This document shows, in pieces, positions 44,577 through 52,888 of a stretch of 64,000 nt of DNA. Within the stretch, counting starts at the first letter, position 1. The number at the start of each line of letters is the position of its first letter. Made by a program: the position numbers and the translations under genes. Source of the DNA: Streptomyces sp. NBC_01454 (GTDB lineage: Bacteria; Actinomycetota; Actinomycetes; Streptomycetales; Streptomycetaceae); NCBI RefSeq assembly GCF_036227565.1, contig NZ_CP109460.1, forward strand, positions 6,386,001 to 6,450,000, in the 5' to 3' direction. Below the pieces are notes generated by a model that was given only the letters and a program-made list of their open reading frames with translations, was not told where the DNA came from and did no database searches.

Positions 44577-44612
44577 GAGGGCCGGGCCCCAGGGGCCCGG
44601 CCCTCACCTTTT
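44577..44612 (+). terminator. intrinsic terminator of the ABC-F gene
   Basis: GAGGGCCGGGCCC (44577-44589) pairs perfectly with GGGCCCGGCCCTC (44593-44605) around a 3-base loop and is followed by ACCTTTT. It lies 95 bp after the ABC-F stop. Confidence 0.75.
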
Positions 44613-44817
44613 CGGCCGCATACCACCTGACCTGCCACTTCTCGGGGAAATCCGGGCGCGGAGGGCCTTCCGGGCAGCCGGAATCAGCGGTTCCGGGCCG
44701 GTCGGCAGGGTGTCCGACGGCAAAGGATGTCGTAGAGACCTTGCGGAATGGGTGGCCAGGAAGCCGGGGAGGGGTGATCATGAGAGTCCAGAGCGCACTT
44801 CCCACGAGGAGGCACGG

Positions 44818-45039
44818 GTGGCCGAGACTCTGAAGAAGGGCAGCCGGGTAACCGGCGCCGCGCGCGAGAAGCTCGCGGCAGACCTGAAGAAGAAGTACGA
44901 CTCCGGTGCGAGCATCCGGGCGCTGGCCGAGGAAACCGGCCGCTCCTATGGATTCGTGCACCGGATGCTCAGCGAATCCGGTGTGGTCCTGCGCGGTCGT
45001 GGCGGAGCCACGAGGGGCAAGAAGGCCGCTTCGGCCTGA
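44818..45039 (+). CDS. gbn: GATC-binding nucleoid-associated protein Gbn
   Basis: A 73-residue basic protein with the sequence pattern AETLKKGSRVTGAAREKLAADLKKKY followed by a helix-turn-helix (SIRALAEETGRSYGFVHRML) and a basic RGRGGATRGKKAA tail. It matches the small Streptomyces protein SCO1839 (Gbn), reported to bind GATC-centred sites across the chromosome and influence development. The GTG at 44818 has a GAGGAGG site 8 bases upstream. Several GATC sites lie in its own upstream region, which would allow autoregulation. Confidence 0.88.
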   Translation: MAETLKKGSRVTGAAREKLAADLKKKYDSGASIRALAEETGRSYGFVHRMLSESGVVLRGRGGATRGKKAASA

Positions 45040-45151
45040 CGCCACGCCTTTGAGTACCACGGTCTCCCCCCGGTCGGCGAAGCCGCCGGCCGGGAGGTTA
45101 CCGTTCAGTCACTTACGCACGCAGGTGCGGCTGGCTGACTCGGAGGCGCTG

Positions 45152-45931
45152 ATGACTCTGCTCGACAAGGACGGTGTGCGACTCACCGTGGACGATGCCA
45201 TCGCCACGGTGACCCTCGCCAACGCGGCCAAGCGCAATGCGCAGTCTCCGGCCATGTGGCGGGCGCTCGCCGAAGCGGGCTCGCTGCTGCCGGGAAGCGT
45301 ACGGATCGTGGTGCTGCGCGGTGAGGGCAAGTCCTTCTCCGCGGGCCTGGACCGTCAGGCGTTCACGCCCGAAGGCTTCGACGGCGAGCCGTCGTTCATC
45401 GATCTCGCCCGCGGCACGGACAGTGCACTGGACGCCACCATCGCCGAGTACCAGGAAGCGTTCACCTGGTGGCGGCGCAATGACCTGGTGTCCATCGCCG
45501 CCGTGCAGGGGCACGCCATCGGTGCGGGCTTCCAGCTCGCGCTCGCCTGCGATCTGCGGGTGGTCGCGCCGGACGTCCAGTTCGCGATGCGTGAGACCAG
45601 CCTGGGACTCGTGCCGGACCTGACCGGCACCCATCCGCTGGTCGGGCTGGTGGGCTACGCCCGGGCGCTGGAGATCTGCGCCACCGGGCGCTTTGTGCAT
45701 GCCGAGGAGGCCGAGCGGATCGGCCTCGCCCATCTCGTGGTGCCCGCGGCGGAACTCGACGGCGCGGTGGCCGACCTGGCCGCCGCACTCACCGCCGCAC
45801 CGCGGGACGCCGTGATCGAGACCAAGGCCCTGCTGGCCGGTGCCGCGGGCCGTACGTACGACGAGCAGCGCACCGCCGAGCGGGCCGCACAGGCACGCCG
45901 GCTGCGCGATCTGGCGGGCGTGGGGGAGTAG
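45152..45931 (+). CDS. enoyl-CoA hydratase/isomerase family protein
   Basis: A 259-residue crotonase-fold protein. The oxyanion-hole segments are GEGKSFSAGLDRQAF and VQGHAIGAGFQLALACDLRV, and the catalytic-region ETSLGLVPDLTGTHPLVGLVG carries an acidic residue at the usual place. A typical GRFVHAEEAERIGLAHLVVP follows. It probably hydrates or isomerises an acyl-CoA; the chain type is unknown. The ATG at 45152 has GGAGG 6 bases upstream. It lies 113 bp after gbn on the same strand. Confidence 0.92.
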   Translation: MTLLDKDGVRLTVDDAIATVTLANAAKRNAQSPAMWRALAEAGSLLPGSVRIVVLRGEGKSFSAGLDRQAFTPEGFDGEPSFIDLARGTDSALDATIAEYQEAFTWWRRNDLVSIAAVQGHAIGAGFQLALACDLRVVAPDVQFAMRETSLGLVPDLTGTHPLVGLVGYARALEICATGRFVHAEEAERIGLAHLVVPAAELDGAVADLAAALTAAPRDAVIETKALLAGAAGRTYDEQRTAERAAQARRLRDLAGVGE

Positions 45932-45956
45932 CGCCCCGGCGCCGGATCGCGGTACG

Positions 45957-45984
45957 CGGCCGGCCGAGGGCGCCCGGCCGGCCG
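45957..45984. terminator. hairpin terminator between convergent genes
   Basis: CGGCCGGCCG occurs at 45957-45966 and again at 45975-45984; being self-complementary, the copies form a 10-bp stem with an 8-base loop followed by TTCT. It lies between the enoyl-CoA hydratase gene and the convergent gene ending at 45988. Confidence 0.55.
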
Positions 45985-45987
45985 TTC

Positions 45988-46725
45988 TCAGCTCTGCTCC
46001 ACCGCCGTGACCAGCACGGCGACCGTCGACACCGCGGGCGGGGCGCTCGCCACCGTCCGTCGCACGGCGGCCGCGACATCCAGCGCCCGGTGGCCGGGCG
46101 CGGTCGCCAGCTGGATCAGCGCATGCCCGTCGGTGAGGGCCACCGGGCGCGACGGGCCGAGCACGGGCGCCAGATGGGCCACGCCGTCGACACCCAGCAC
46201 GATCGCGGCGATCCCGGCCACCCCGTCCTGGGTCGCACCGCCCCGTCCCTCCTTCACCGGCGCGGCGGGCGGACCCTCCGCCGGGGCGGGCGGTGTCTCC
46301 GGCGGCCCGGCCGCCTCCTCTGCGGAGGCCCCGTCCAGCAGCCCGCTGACCCGCAGATCCACCACGCCCACCACCAGCCCCAGCTCCCGGACCGACGCCT
46401 CCAGCAGCGCCGCCCGTACCTGGTCGGCGACCGTGGGCAGCGGCCGGTCGCCGGCCGCGGCGAAATCCGCCTCGATCCGCAGCGGGCCCGGCGGCAGTGC
46501 GCTCGGTGGCGCCGGCACCGCCGGCTCCGGCGCACGAGCGGGGTCGGCGACCGACAGCCGCAGCGCCCCCAGGCGGACCCCGGCCGGCGTCCCGGCGGCC
46601 CTGATCAGGACCCCGGCGGCGGCCTGCTCGGTGATCCACGAGCCGTCGGCGGGCCCGCCGAGCGGCAGCACCCGGCCGATGTCGAGCTGTGCCCGTACCA
46701 CCTGCGCCCACTGGTTCGCGGCCAC
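45988..46725 (-). CDS. hypothetical protein with two degenerate Asp23-like halves
   Basis: A 245-residue soluble protein divergent from the Asp23 cluster. The first half includes LRIEADFAAAGDRPLPTVADQVRAALLEASVRELGLVVGVVDLRVSGL. The second includes GIAAIVLGVDGVAHLAPVLG and IQLATAPGHRALDVAAAVRRTVASAPPAVSTVAVLV. Both show the Asp23 pattern of a beta-strand followed by VADxVRxxV helix and a closing VxxVxVxV strand, as in the neighbour at 46936. They are joined by a Pro/Ala/Glu-rich linker of about 40 residues. The domain call is my inference. The GTG at 46725 has GAAGGGTGACG upstream. Confidence 0.7.
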   Translation of the reverse strand: MAANQWAQVVRAQLDIGRVLPLGGPADGSWITEQAAAGVLIRAAGTPAGVRLGALRLSVADPARAPEPAVPAPPSALPPGPLRIEADFAAAGDRPLPTVADQVRAALLEASVRELGLVVGVVDLRVSGLLDGASAEEAAGPPETPPAPAEGPPAAPVKEGRGGATQDGVAGIAAIVLGVDGVAHLAPVLGPSRPVALTDGHALIQLATAPGHRALDVAAAVRRTVASAPPAVSTVAVLVTAVEQS

Positions 46726-46935
46726 CGCGTCACCCTTCTCCCGGCAGGTCCCGGACCCTCTTCCGGACCACGCCCCACACTGCCGCAGACCGGCCCCCAC
46801 AGCAGGGCGGTGTGCCACACGGCGCCGTAGGGAGCACTCCGCTGCCGCATCCCCGGAGCGTTCCGGACAAACCGGACCTACTGTGGGCAGCGGAGCGGGC
46901 GGACCGCTTCTCCCCGCGGAAAGGGACATACGGCG

Positions 46936-47394
46936 ATGAGCGAGAGCCAGCAGGAAGTGGCACCCCGGACCCCGACCAAACGGGGCGGCGGCGACCCCGC
47001 CACCCGCGGGCGGACCACCATCGCCGACGGTGTCGTGGAGAAGATCGCCGGACTCGCGGCCCGGGACGTCGTCGGCGTGCACGCCATGGGCAGCGGCCTG
47101 GCCCGTACGCTCGGCGCCGTGCGCGACCGGGTGCCCGGCAGCGGCCGTTCCGCGACCGCCACCCGCGGGGTCAAGGCCGAGGTCGGCGAGGTGCAGACCG
47201 CGGTGGATCTGGAGATCGTGGTCGACTACGGCGTCGCCATCGCCGATGTCGCGCGGTCGGTGCGGGAGAACGTCATCGCAGCGGTGGAGCGGATGACGGG
47301 CCTGGAGGTCGTCGAGGTCAATATCGCGGTCAGCGATGTCAAGCTCCCCGACGAGGCGGATGACGAAGACGAATCCGAGCCGCGGCTCCAGTAG
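46936..47394 (+). CDS. Asp23/Gls24 family envelope stress response protein
   Basis: A 152-residue Asp23-domain protein. The core runs from GRTTIADGVVEKIAGLAARDVVGVHAMG to VDLEIVVDYGVAIADVARSVRENVIAAVERMTGLEVVEVNIAVSDVKLP, with an acidic C-terminal tail. Asp23 proteins are cytoplasmic and are tethered to the membrane by AmaP, whose gene lies four positions downstream in this operon. The ATG has AAAGGGAC upstream. A 210-bp divergent spacer separates it from the degenerate Asp23-like gene. Confidence 0.95.
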   Translation: MSESQQEVAPRTPTKRGGGDPATRGRTTIADGVVEKIAGLAARDVVGVHAMGSGLARTLGAVRDRVPGSGRSATATRGVKAEVGEVQTAVDLEIVVDYGVAIADVARSVRENVIAAVERMTGLEVVEVNIAVSDVKLPDEADDEDESEPRLQ

Positions 47395-47430
47395 CCGGGC
47401 CCGTCCGAAGTGGCAGCGAAGGAGCGCACG

Positions 47431-47628
47431 ATGAGCATGGCCGTGGCCGGCCTCTTGGCCGGCATGGCGCTGGGCTTCGCCGGATACTTCGGCGGCTTCG
47501 GCGCCTTCGTCCTGGTGGCGGCGCTGGGCGTCATCGGGTTCGTGGTCGGCCGATTCCTCGACGGGGATCTGGAGGCCGGCGACTTCTTCCGTCCGCGCAG
47601 CGGCGACCGCGACGACCGGCGGCGGTGA
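47431..47628 (+). CDS. small two-helix membrane protein of the Asp23 cluster
   Basis: A 65-residue protein with two hydrophobic stretches (MAVAGLLAGMALGFAGYFGG and AFVLVAALGVIGFVVGRFLD) and a charged RDDRRR tail, resembling the small DUF2273-type proteins found with Asp23 genes. It is placed between the two Asp23 genes. The ATG at 47431 has AAGGAG 7 bases upstream and was chosen over an in-frame GTG at 47410. It probably helps anchor Asp23 oligomers. Confidence 0.85.
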   Translation: MSMAVAGLLAGMALGFAGYFGGFGAFVLVAALGVIGFVVGRFLDGDLEAGDFFRPRSGDRDDRRR

Positions 47629-47634
47629 GGCCGG

Positions 47635-48018
47635 GTGACGACGGTGTCCCCGCCCGGCGCCGTGGCGGCGGGTGAGCGGGGCTCGACCAGACTCGCGGAC
47701 CGGGTGGTGGCGAAGATCGCCGCCCAGGCGGCCCGGGAGGCACTGCGCCGTGAGTCCCCGCAGGCCCGGACCGACGCCCATGCGACGGTGACCGTGCACC
47801 GGCGCGAGGAGCGGCAGTATTTCGGCGAGGCACGGGTGCGCATCGCCATGGAGCTGGGCTACCCCTCCGACATCGGTGCGCAGAGCCGGGTGGTGCGCCG
47901 TCATGTCACCGAGCGGGTGCAGGCGCTGGCGAACATGACGGTGCCCGAGGTCGCGGTGGAGGTCGAGCGGCTGCACTCACCGCAGCTGGACCGTACCGAC
48001 CGCGGGAGGGTGCGATGA
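47635..48018 (+). CDS. second Asp23/Gls24-like protein
   Basis: A 127-residue protein with the Asp23 helix TRLADRVVAKIAAQAAREALRR, a HATVTVHRREERQYFGEARVRIAMELGYPSDIGAQSRVV strand-turn-strand and a final helix VTERVQALANMTVPEVAVEVERLH. It is shorter than the first copy and lacks the Gly-rich loop. It starts with GTG 6 bp after the preceding gene, and its stop overlaps the next start (ATGA). Confidence 0.85.
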   Translation: MTTVSPPGAVAAGERGSTRLADRVVAKIAAQAAREALRRESPQARTDAHATVTVHRREERQYFGEARVRIAMELGYPSDIGAQSRVVRRHVTERVQALANMTVPEVAVEVERLHSPQLDRTDRGRVR

Positions 48019-48710
48019 GCGACGACGAGGCGCGGCCGGCGGACACCCGGCGGCTGCCCACGCTCGACAAGACGACGGACTCGACGGACACCACGGACTC
48101 GGCGGACAGCGCGGACGGCGCGGCGCGGTCCGGTCCGGACGAGGCCACCACGGACACCGGCGACGACGGCCGCACCGGGCGTTTCTGGTCGGCCCGCCGG
48201 GTGCCGGCCGCCGTGGTCGCGCTGCTGCTGCTGGCCGCCGCCGGTCTGTTGCTCTACGACGTGGTCGCGGTGCGCGCCCACCACTCCTCGATGGCCTGGC
48301 GGCGGCGCCTCGCCCATGAACTGGCCACCCGCCCGCTCGACAGCCCCTTGGTGCTGGGCGCGGCGGCGCTCGCCGTGGTCCTCGGCAGCTGGCTGTTCGT
48401 GCTGGCCGTCACCCCCGGGCTGCGTCAGGTGCTGCCGATGCGGCGGTCGGTGCCGGATGTCCGGGCCGGGCTGGACCGGGCCGCCGCCGCGCTGGTGCTG
48501 CGCGACCGGGCCATGGAGGTCGCCGGCGTCCAGTCCGTACGGATGAAGGTCGGCCGCCGCAAGGCCAAGGCGCGTGCCGTCTCGCACTTCCGCGAGCTGG
48601 AGGAGGTCCGCGCCGACCTCGACGTCTCCCTCGGTGAGGGGCTGCGGCAGCTGGGGCTGGCGCGCCGGCTGCGTCTGACGGTGCGCGTCCGGCGCCCGAA
48701 GAAGGGGTGA
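48015..48710 (+). CDS. DUF6286-type membrane protein of the Asp23 cluster
   Basis: A 231-residue protein. An N-terminal acidic, Thr/Asp-rich tail (STDTTDSADSADG) is followed by two membrane helices (VPAAVVALLLLAAAGLLLYDVV and LVLGAAALAVVLGSWLFVLAV) enclosing a HHSSMAWRRRLAHELA loop. A cytoplasmic C-terminal domain ends VRADLDVSLGEGLRQLGLARRLRLTVRVRRPKKG. This is the arrangement of the DUF6286 proteins that accompany streptomycete Asp23 genes. ATGA coupling links it to the preceding gene. Confidence 0.86.
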   Translation: MSDDEARPADTRRLPTLDKTTDSTDTTDSADSADGAARSGPDEATTDTGDDGRTGRFWSARRVPAAVVALLLLAAAGLLLYDVVAVRAHHSSMAWRRRLAHELATRPLDSPLVLGAAALAVVLGSWLFVLAVTPGLRQVLPMRRSVPDVRAGLDRAAAALVLRDRAMEVAGVQSVRMKVGRRKAKARAVSHFRELEEVRADLDVSLGEGLRQLGLARRLRLTVRVRRPKKG

Positions 48711-48717
48711 GTGCACG

Positions 48718-49323
48718 ATGTACAGGGTGCGCAGAACGACCAACCGGGTGCTGCTCGGCCTGGCCGGTGCCGTGCTGTTCGGCACCGGCGCCGCGGTGCT
48801 GTTCGGCGGCCTGGGCCTGCCCGCGAAGTGGCATCTCCACCTGCCCGCCGGCTGGCCCTGGCACGGGCCCGGCGCGGTGCTGCTCCCCGCGGACGACCGC
48901 ACCCGCTGGACGCACCAGGGCTGGTGGTGGCCGGTCGTCATCGCCGCCCTGGCCGTCTTCGTGCTGCTGATGCTGTGGTGGCTGCTGTCCCAGCTGCGGC
49001 GCCACCGGCTGCAGGAGATCCTCGTCGACAGCGGTGACGGCGAGGGCGCGGTCCTGCGCGGCCGGGCGCTGGCGGCGGCCCTCGCGGCCGAGACGGAGTC
49101 CCTGGACGGCGTCGACCGGGCCGGTGTGGTGCTGGCCGGCCGCCGGACCGCACCCCAGGTCAGGGGGCTGCTGGCGCTGACCCCGCACGCCGACCCGGGA
49201 ACCGTTCTGCGGCGGCTGTCCCACGACGCGATGGCGCACGCCCGCCGGTCGGCCGGGCTCGACCAGCTGCCGGCGGAGGTCCGGCTGCGTGCGGTCAAGC
49301 ACCGGCCCGAGCGGGTCAGTTAG
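48718..49323 (+). CDS. amaP: alkaline shock response membrane anchor protein (AmaP-like)
   Basis: A 201-residue protein. A first membrane helix (VLLGLAGAVLFGTGAAVLFGGLGL), an aromatic extracellular loop (WHLHLPAGWPWHGPG) and a second helix (WWPVVIAALAVFVLLMLWWLL) precede a cytoplasmic domain with LRGRALAAALAAETESLDGVDRAGVVL. The latter is Asp23-like, as expected for AmaP, which tethers Asp23 to the membrane. It is the last gene of the cluster and starts 7 bp after the DUF6286 gene. Confidence 0.87.
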   Translation: MYRVRRTTNRVLLGLAGAVLFGTGAAVLFGGLGLPAKWHLHLPAGWPWHGPGAVLLPADDRTRWTHQGWWWPVVIAALAVFVLLMLWWLLSQLRRHRLQEILVDSGDGEGAVLRGRALAAALAAETESLDGVDRAGVVLAGRRTAPQVRGLLALTPHADPGTVLRRLSHDAMAHARRSAGLDQLPAEVRLRAVKHRPERVS

Positions 49324-49332
49324 GGCCTGTCC

Positions 49333-49360
49333 GGGGCTCCCGGGCGAAGGAGCCGGCCCC
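49333..49360. terminator. possible terminator between convergent genes
   Basis: GGCTCC (49335-49340) pairs with GGAGCC (49349-49354), and flanking GG/CC pairs extend it after a 2-base bulge. It lies in the 48-bp gap between the AmaP gene and the convergent SDR gene. No U-tract. Confidence 0.35.
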
Positions 49361-49371
49361 CCGGCAGCGCG

Positions 49372-50127
49372 TCAGAATCCGTGCCGGGCCCCGCCGTCCA
49401 CCGGCACCATCACACCGGTGACGTACGAGGCGGCCGGCGACAGCAGGAACGCCGTGGTCCGGCCGAACTCCTCCGGGGTGCCGTAGCGGCCCAGCGGGAT
49501 GGCCGCACAGTTGCGGGCGTGGCTGGCCTCCGGGTCGCCGGAGAGCGCGTCGAGCTGGGTCATCCGGTCGGTGGCGATCCGGCCGGGCAGCACCCCCAGG
49601 ACGCGGATGCCGCGCGGTCCCAGCTCGTTGGCGAGCGACTTGGCGAAGCCGGCCAGTCCGGGGCGGAGCCCGTTGGAGATGGTCAGACCGCTGATCGGCT
49701 CGTACACCGACCCGGACAGCACCATGCCGATCACCCCGCCCTCGGGCAGCTCGGCGGCGGCCGCCCGGGCCAGCCGTACCGCGCCGAGGAAGACCGAGTC
49801 GAAGGCCGACTGCCACTGGGCGTCGGTGTTGTCGGCGGCGGTGCCGGGCGCCGGGCCGCCCACGCTGATGAGCACGCCGTCCAGCCGGCCGAAGTGCGCC
49901 CGGGCCGTCGCCATCAGGCGGTCGGCGGCATCGGTGTCGGCATTGTCGGCCGCCACCCCCAGGGCACGCTCGCCGAGCGAGGCGGCGGCCGCGGCCGCGC
50001 TCTCCTCGGTACGGCCGGTGATGACCACGTGGGCGCCGTCGGCGACCAGCGCACGGGCGGTGGCGAAGCCGAGACCGCGGGTCGCCCCGGTGAGGAGGTA
50101 CGTCCGGTCAGTGAGTCCGAGATCCAT
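49372..50127 (-). CDS. SDR family oxidoreductase lacking the YxxxK pair
   Basis: A 251-residue short-chain dehydrogenase fold with the cofactor motif TGATRGLG (13-20), the D/N at GVAADNAD, VGGPAPG in place of NNAG, and GVLPGRIATDRM after strand 6. The expected catalytic Tyr-x-x-x-Lys is replaced by ISNGLRPG (Ser-Asn-x-Leu-Arg), a variant seen in a subgroup of FabG-like proteins. The C-terminus AAFLLSPAASYVTGVMVPVDGGARHGF is typical. It begins 4 bp after the GH15 stop on the same strand, so the two are co-transcribed. The link between them is unclear. Confidence 0.88.
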   Translation of the reverse strand: MDLGLTDRTYLLTGATRGLGFATARALVADGAHVVITGRTEESAAAAAASLGERALGVAADNADTDAADRLMATARAHFGRLDGVLISVGGPAPGTAADNTDAQWQSAFDSVFLGAVRLARAAAAELPEGGVIGMVLSGSVYEPISGLTISNGLRPGLAGFAKSLANELGPRGIRVLGVLPGRIATDRMTQLDALSGDPEASHARNCAAIPLGRYGTPEEFGRTTAFLLSPAASYVTGVMVPVDGGARHGF

Positions 50128-50131
50128 GGCC

Positions 50132-51916
50132 CTAGTCTGCCGTTTCCCCGTCGAGGAGACCGAAGGCGGTCCCCACCAGGCCGATATGGCTGAATGCCTG
50201 CGGGAAGTTGCCCAGCTGACGTCCCGCGGCCGGGTCGTACTCCTCGGAGAGCAGCCCCACATCGTTGCGCAGGTCCAGCAGCCGCTCGAACATCTCCCGG
50301 GCCTCGTCGCGCCGGCCGCTCAGCTGGAGTGCGTCGGCGAGCCAGAACGAGCAGACCAGGAAGGTGCCCTCGCCGCCCGGCAGCCCGTCGACCGAGCCGC
50401 CCTCGGTGCTGTAGCGGCGGACCAGACCGTCGTGCGTCAGCTCCCGGCGCACCGTGTCGATGGTGTTCAGCACCCGCGGGTCGTCCCCGGGCAGAAAGCC
50501 GACCCGGGGGATCAGCAGGGTCGCGGCGTCCAGCTCCTTGGAGCCGTAGAACTGGGTGAAGGTGCCGCGCTCGGCGTCGTAACCGCGCTCGCACACCTCA
50601 CGGCGGACGTCCTCGCGCATCGCCCGCCAGCGGTCGGCGTCGCCGCCGAACTTCGGATTCGTCTCGATCGCCCGCACCGCCCGGTCGGCCGCGACCCAGG
50701 CCATGACCTTGGAGTGCACGAAGTGCCGGCGCGGCCCGCGGATCTCCCACAGCCCCTCGTCGGGGTCGCGCCAGGTGGACTCCAGATACTCCGTCAGGGC
50801 GCGCTGGATGCTCCAGGCGTGCGGCTCCGACGGCAGTCCGGCCATCCGCCCGATGTGGAAGGAGTCGAGCACCTCGCCGTAGACATCGAGCTGACGCTGT
50901 TCGACGGCGGCGTTGCCGATACGTACCGGGGCGGAGTCGCAGTAGCCGGTCAGCCACGGCAGCTCGGCCTCCGGCAGCCGCCGCTCACCGGCCAGCCCGT
51001 ACATGATCTGCAGATCGTCGGGGGCGCCGGCCACCGCCCGCAACAGCCAGTCCCGCCAGGCTCCGGCCTCCTCCAGGTAGCCGGCGGACAGCAGGGAGTT
51101 CAGGGTGAGGCTGGCGTCGCGCAGCCAGCAGTAGCGGTAGTCCCAGTTGCGCACCCCGCCCAGCTCCTCGGGCAGCGAGGTGGTGGGGGCCGCCACGATG
51201 CCGCCGGTCGGCGCGTAGGTGAGCGCCTTGAGGGTGATCAGCGAGCGCATCACGGCCTCGCGGTAGGGCCCGTTGTAGCGGCAGCGCCCCGACCAGGCGC
51301 GCCAGTCGTCCAGGGTGTCCTGGAGCGCCGTGTACGGCTCGATCTGGGTCGGCCGCGGCTCGTGCGAGGGGTGCCAGGTCAGCACGAACGCGGCGCGCTC
51401 GCCCTCGGCGACGGTGAGGTCCGAGCGGGTGCTGAAGTCCTTGCCGTACGTATTGCTCTGCGGCGGGGTGCGCAGCCATACGGAGTCCGGTCCCGCCACC
51501 GCGAACCGGCAGCCCTCCGTGGCCCGCACCCAGGGCACCACCCGCCCGTAGTCGAAGCGCAGCCGCAGTTCGCTGCGCATCTCGACGCTGCCGCGCAGGC
51601 CCTCCACGATCCGTACGACATCGGGCGCACGGTCGCGCTGCGGCATGAAGTCGATGACCCGGACGCTGCCGGTGGGGGTCTCCCACACCGTGTCGAGGAT
51701 CAGCGAATCACCGCGGTAGGAGCGCTGTGCGCGCGCCTCCTCGGACCGGGGGGCCACCCGCCAGTGGCCGTTGTCCTTGCCGCCGAGGAGCGCCGCGAAG
51801 CAGGCCCCGGAGTCGAAGCGGGGCAGGCACAGCCAGTCGATGGAGCCGTCGCGGCCGACGAGGGCGGCGGTCTGCAGATCGCCGATGAGCGCGTAGTCCT
51901 CGATATGTGGATGCAC
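50132..51916 (-). CDS. glycoside hydrolase family 15 protein (glucoamylase/trehalase-like)
   Basis: A 594-residue protein. It starts with the GH15-associated N-terminal beta domain (IEDYALIGDLQTAALVGRDGSIDWLCLPRFDSGACFAALLG). The (alpha/alpha)6 barrel contains SLPEELGGVRNWDYRYCWLRDASLTLNSLLSAGY with the first catalytic-region acid, and LLSEEYDPAAGRQLGNFPQAFSHIGLV with the second. No signal peptide is present, so it is cytoplasmic. Similar actinobacterial proteins act on trehalose or other alpha-glucosides. The ATG at 51916 begins the conserved domain directly. Confidence 0.94.
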   Translation of the reverse strand: MHPHIEDYALIGDLQTAALVGRDGSIDWLCLPRFDSGACFAALLGGKDNGHWRVAPRSEEARAQRSYRGDSLILDTVWETPTGSVRVIDFMPQRDRAPDVVRIVEGLRGSVEMRSELRLRFDYGRVVPWVRATEGCRFAVAGPDSVWLRTPPQSNTYGKDFSTRSDLTVAEGERAAFVLTWHPSHEPRPTQIEPYTALQDTLDDWRAWSGRCRYNGPYREAVMRSLITLKALTYAPTGGIVAAPTTSLPEELGGVRNWDYRYCWLRDASLTLNSLLSAGYLEEAGAWRDWLLRAVAGAPDDLQIMYGLAGERRLPEAELPWLTGYCDSAPVRIGNAAVEQRQLDVYGEVLDSFHIGRMAGLPSEPHAWSIQRALTEYLESTWRDPDEGLWEIRGPRRHFVHSKVMAWVAADRAVRAIETNPKFGGDADRWRAMREDVRREVCERGYDAERGTFTQFYGSKELDAATLLIPRVGFLPGDDPRVLNTIDTVRRELTHDGLVRRYSTEGGSVDGLPGGEGTFLVCSFWLADALQLSGRRDEAREMFERLLDLRNDVGLLSEEYDPAAGRQLGNFPQAFSHIGLVGTAFGLLDGETAD

Positions 51917-51970
51917 GCCTCGGACCTTCCCGCCCGGCGCCCGCGCTACGCGGTGGGGCGGCTGTCCGGG

Positions 51971-52888
51971 CTACCCGCGGGCGGGGGCGGGTTCTTCGCC
52001 GGTGGGGGCGGTTTCAGGGGTCTCGGCGGTCTCGGCGGCTTCGGTGGGCTCGTCGGAGTCCTCGGTCCGGCCGTCCTCGCCGTTCCCGTCCTCGCCGGTC
52101 TCGCGGGGCTCCGCGGCCTCCCGGGCCTCCTTGGCCGCGGCCTCCGCGCGGTCCTGACGCTCCCGGCGGACGAGGATGGTCCAGCCGACCGGCACCGCCG
52201 CCGCGAACAGCCACCACTGGACCGCGTACGCCATGTGCGGGCCGATGGAGTCGTGGTCCGGCTCGGGGACCAGCTCCGGAGTGCCGCCGGCCGGCTGGGG
52301 CCCGGTCTGCTCGATGTAGCCGCCGAGCGTCGGCCGGCCGATCCGCTTCGCCTGCTCCTTGCTGTTGATCAGCATGATCTGGCGAGGGGGCAGGCCCTTG
52401 GTGTCCTTGATCCCGCTGTACGCGGTGGTCTCGTCGGCCATCATCCGGCCGGTCACGGTGACCTTGCCCTTGGGGGCGGCCGGGACGTCCGGGAACCTGG
52501 TGAGGTCATTGCCCGCCGAGATCCAGCCGCGGTTGACCAGCACGGCCCGGCCGTCGCCCAGCACCAGCGGGCTGAGCACGTAGTAGCCGATGCTCTGCTC
52601 GTCGGCGGCGGTGCGCTGGCGGACCACGACCTCGTGCGCGGTGTCGAAGGTGCCGGTGGCGGTGACCGTGCGCCACATGTCGTGCCGGGGGAGGGTCCGG
52701 CCGGGCGAGGTCAGCTCGGTGACCGGGACCGGGCGGGCCGCCAGGCTGCTCGCGATGAGCTGGTTCTGCGCCACCTTGTGCTGGTGGCGGTGGAGCTGCC
52801 AGAAGCCCAGCTTGATCATGACGGGGATCAGCAGAAGAGCCACGAGGGTGACGATCACCCACTGCCGGGACAACAGGAAGCGGTACAC
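51971..52888 (-). CDS. SURF1 family cytochrome oxidase assembly protein
   Basis: A 305-residue protein. The N-terminal membrane helix follows YRFLLSRQWVIVTLVALLLIPVMIKLGFWQLHRHQHK, a SURF1 signature. The extracellular domain has VLVNRGWISAGND and PVTELTSPGRTL, and the second helix is HMAYAVQWWLFAAAVPVGWTILV. An unusually long acidic C-terminal tail of about 70 residues (Glu/Thr/Ala-rich) follows. SURF1 helps assemble cytochrome c oxidase. The GTG at 52888 was chosen to match the family N-terminus; its SD (GGAG) is very close. Confidence 0.92.
   Translation of the reverse strand: MYRFLLSRQWVIVTLVALLLIPVMIKLGFWQLHRHQHKVAQNQLIASSLAARPVPVTELTSPGRTLPRHDMWRTVTATGTFDTAHEVVVRQRTAADEQSIGYYVLSPLVLGDGRAVLVNRGWISAGNDLTRFPDVPAAPKGKVTVTGRMMADETTAYSGIKDTKGLPPRQIMLINSKEQAKRIGRPTLGGYIEQTGPQPAGGTPELVPEPDHDSIGPHMAYAVQWWLFAAAVPVGWTILVRRERQDRAEAAAKEAREAAEPRETGEDGNGEDGRTEDSDEPTEAAETAETPETAPTGEEPAPARG

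Noticed and set aside
45988..47976. A 662-codon minus-strand frame running through the Asp23 cluster
   Set aside because: Only its last 245 codons look like a real gene; the rest is antisense to the well-supported Asp23 and small membrane genes.
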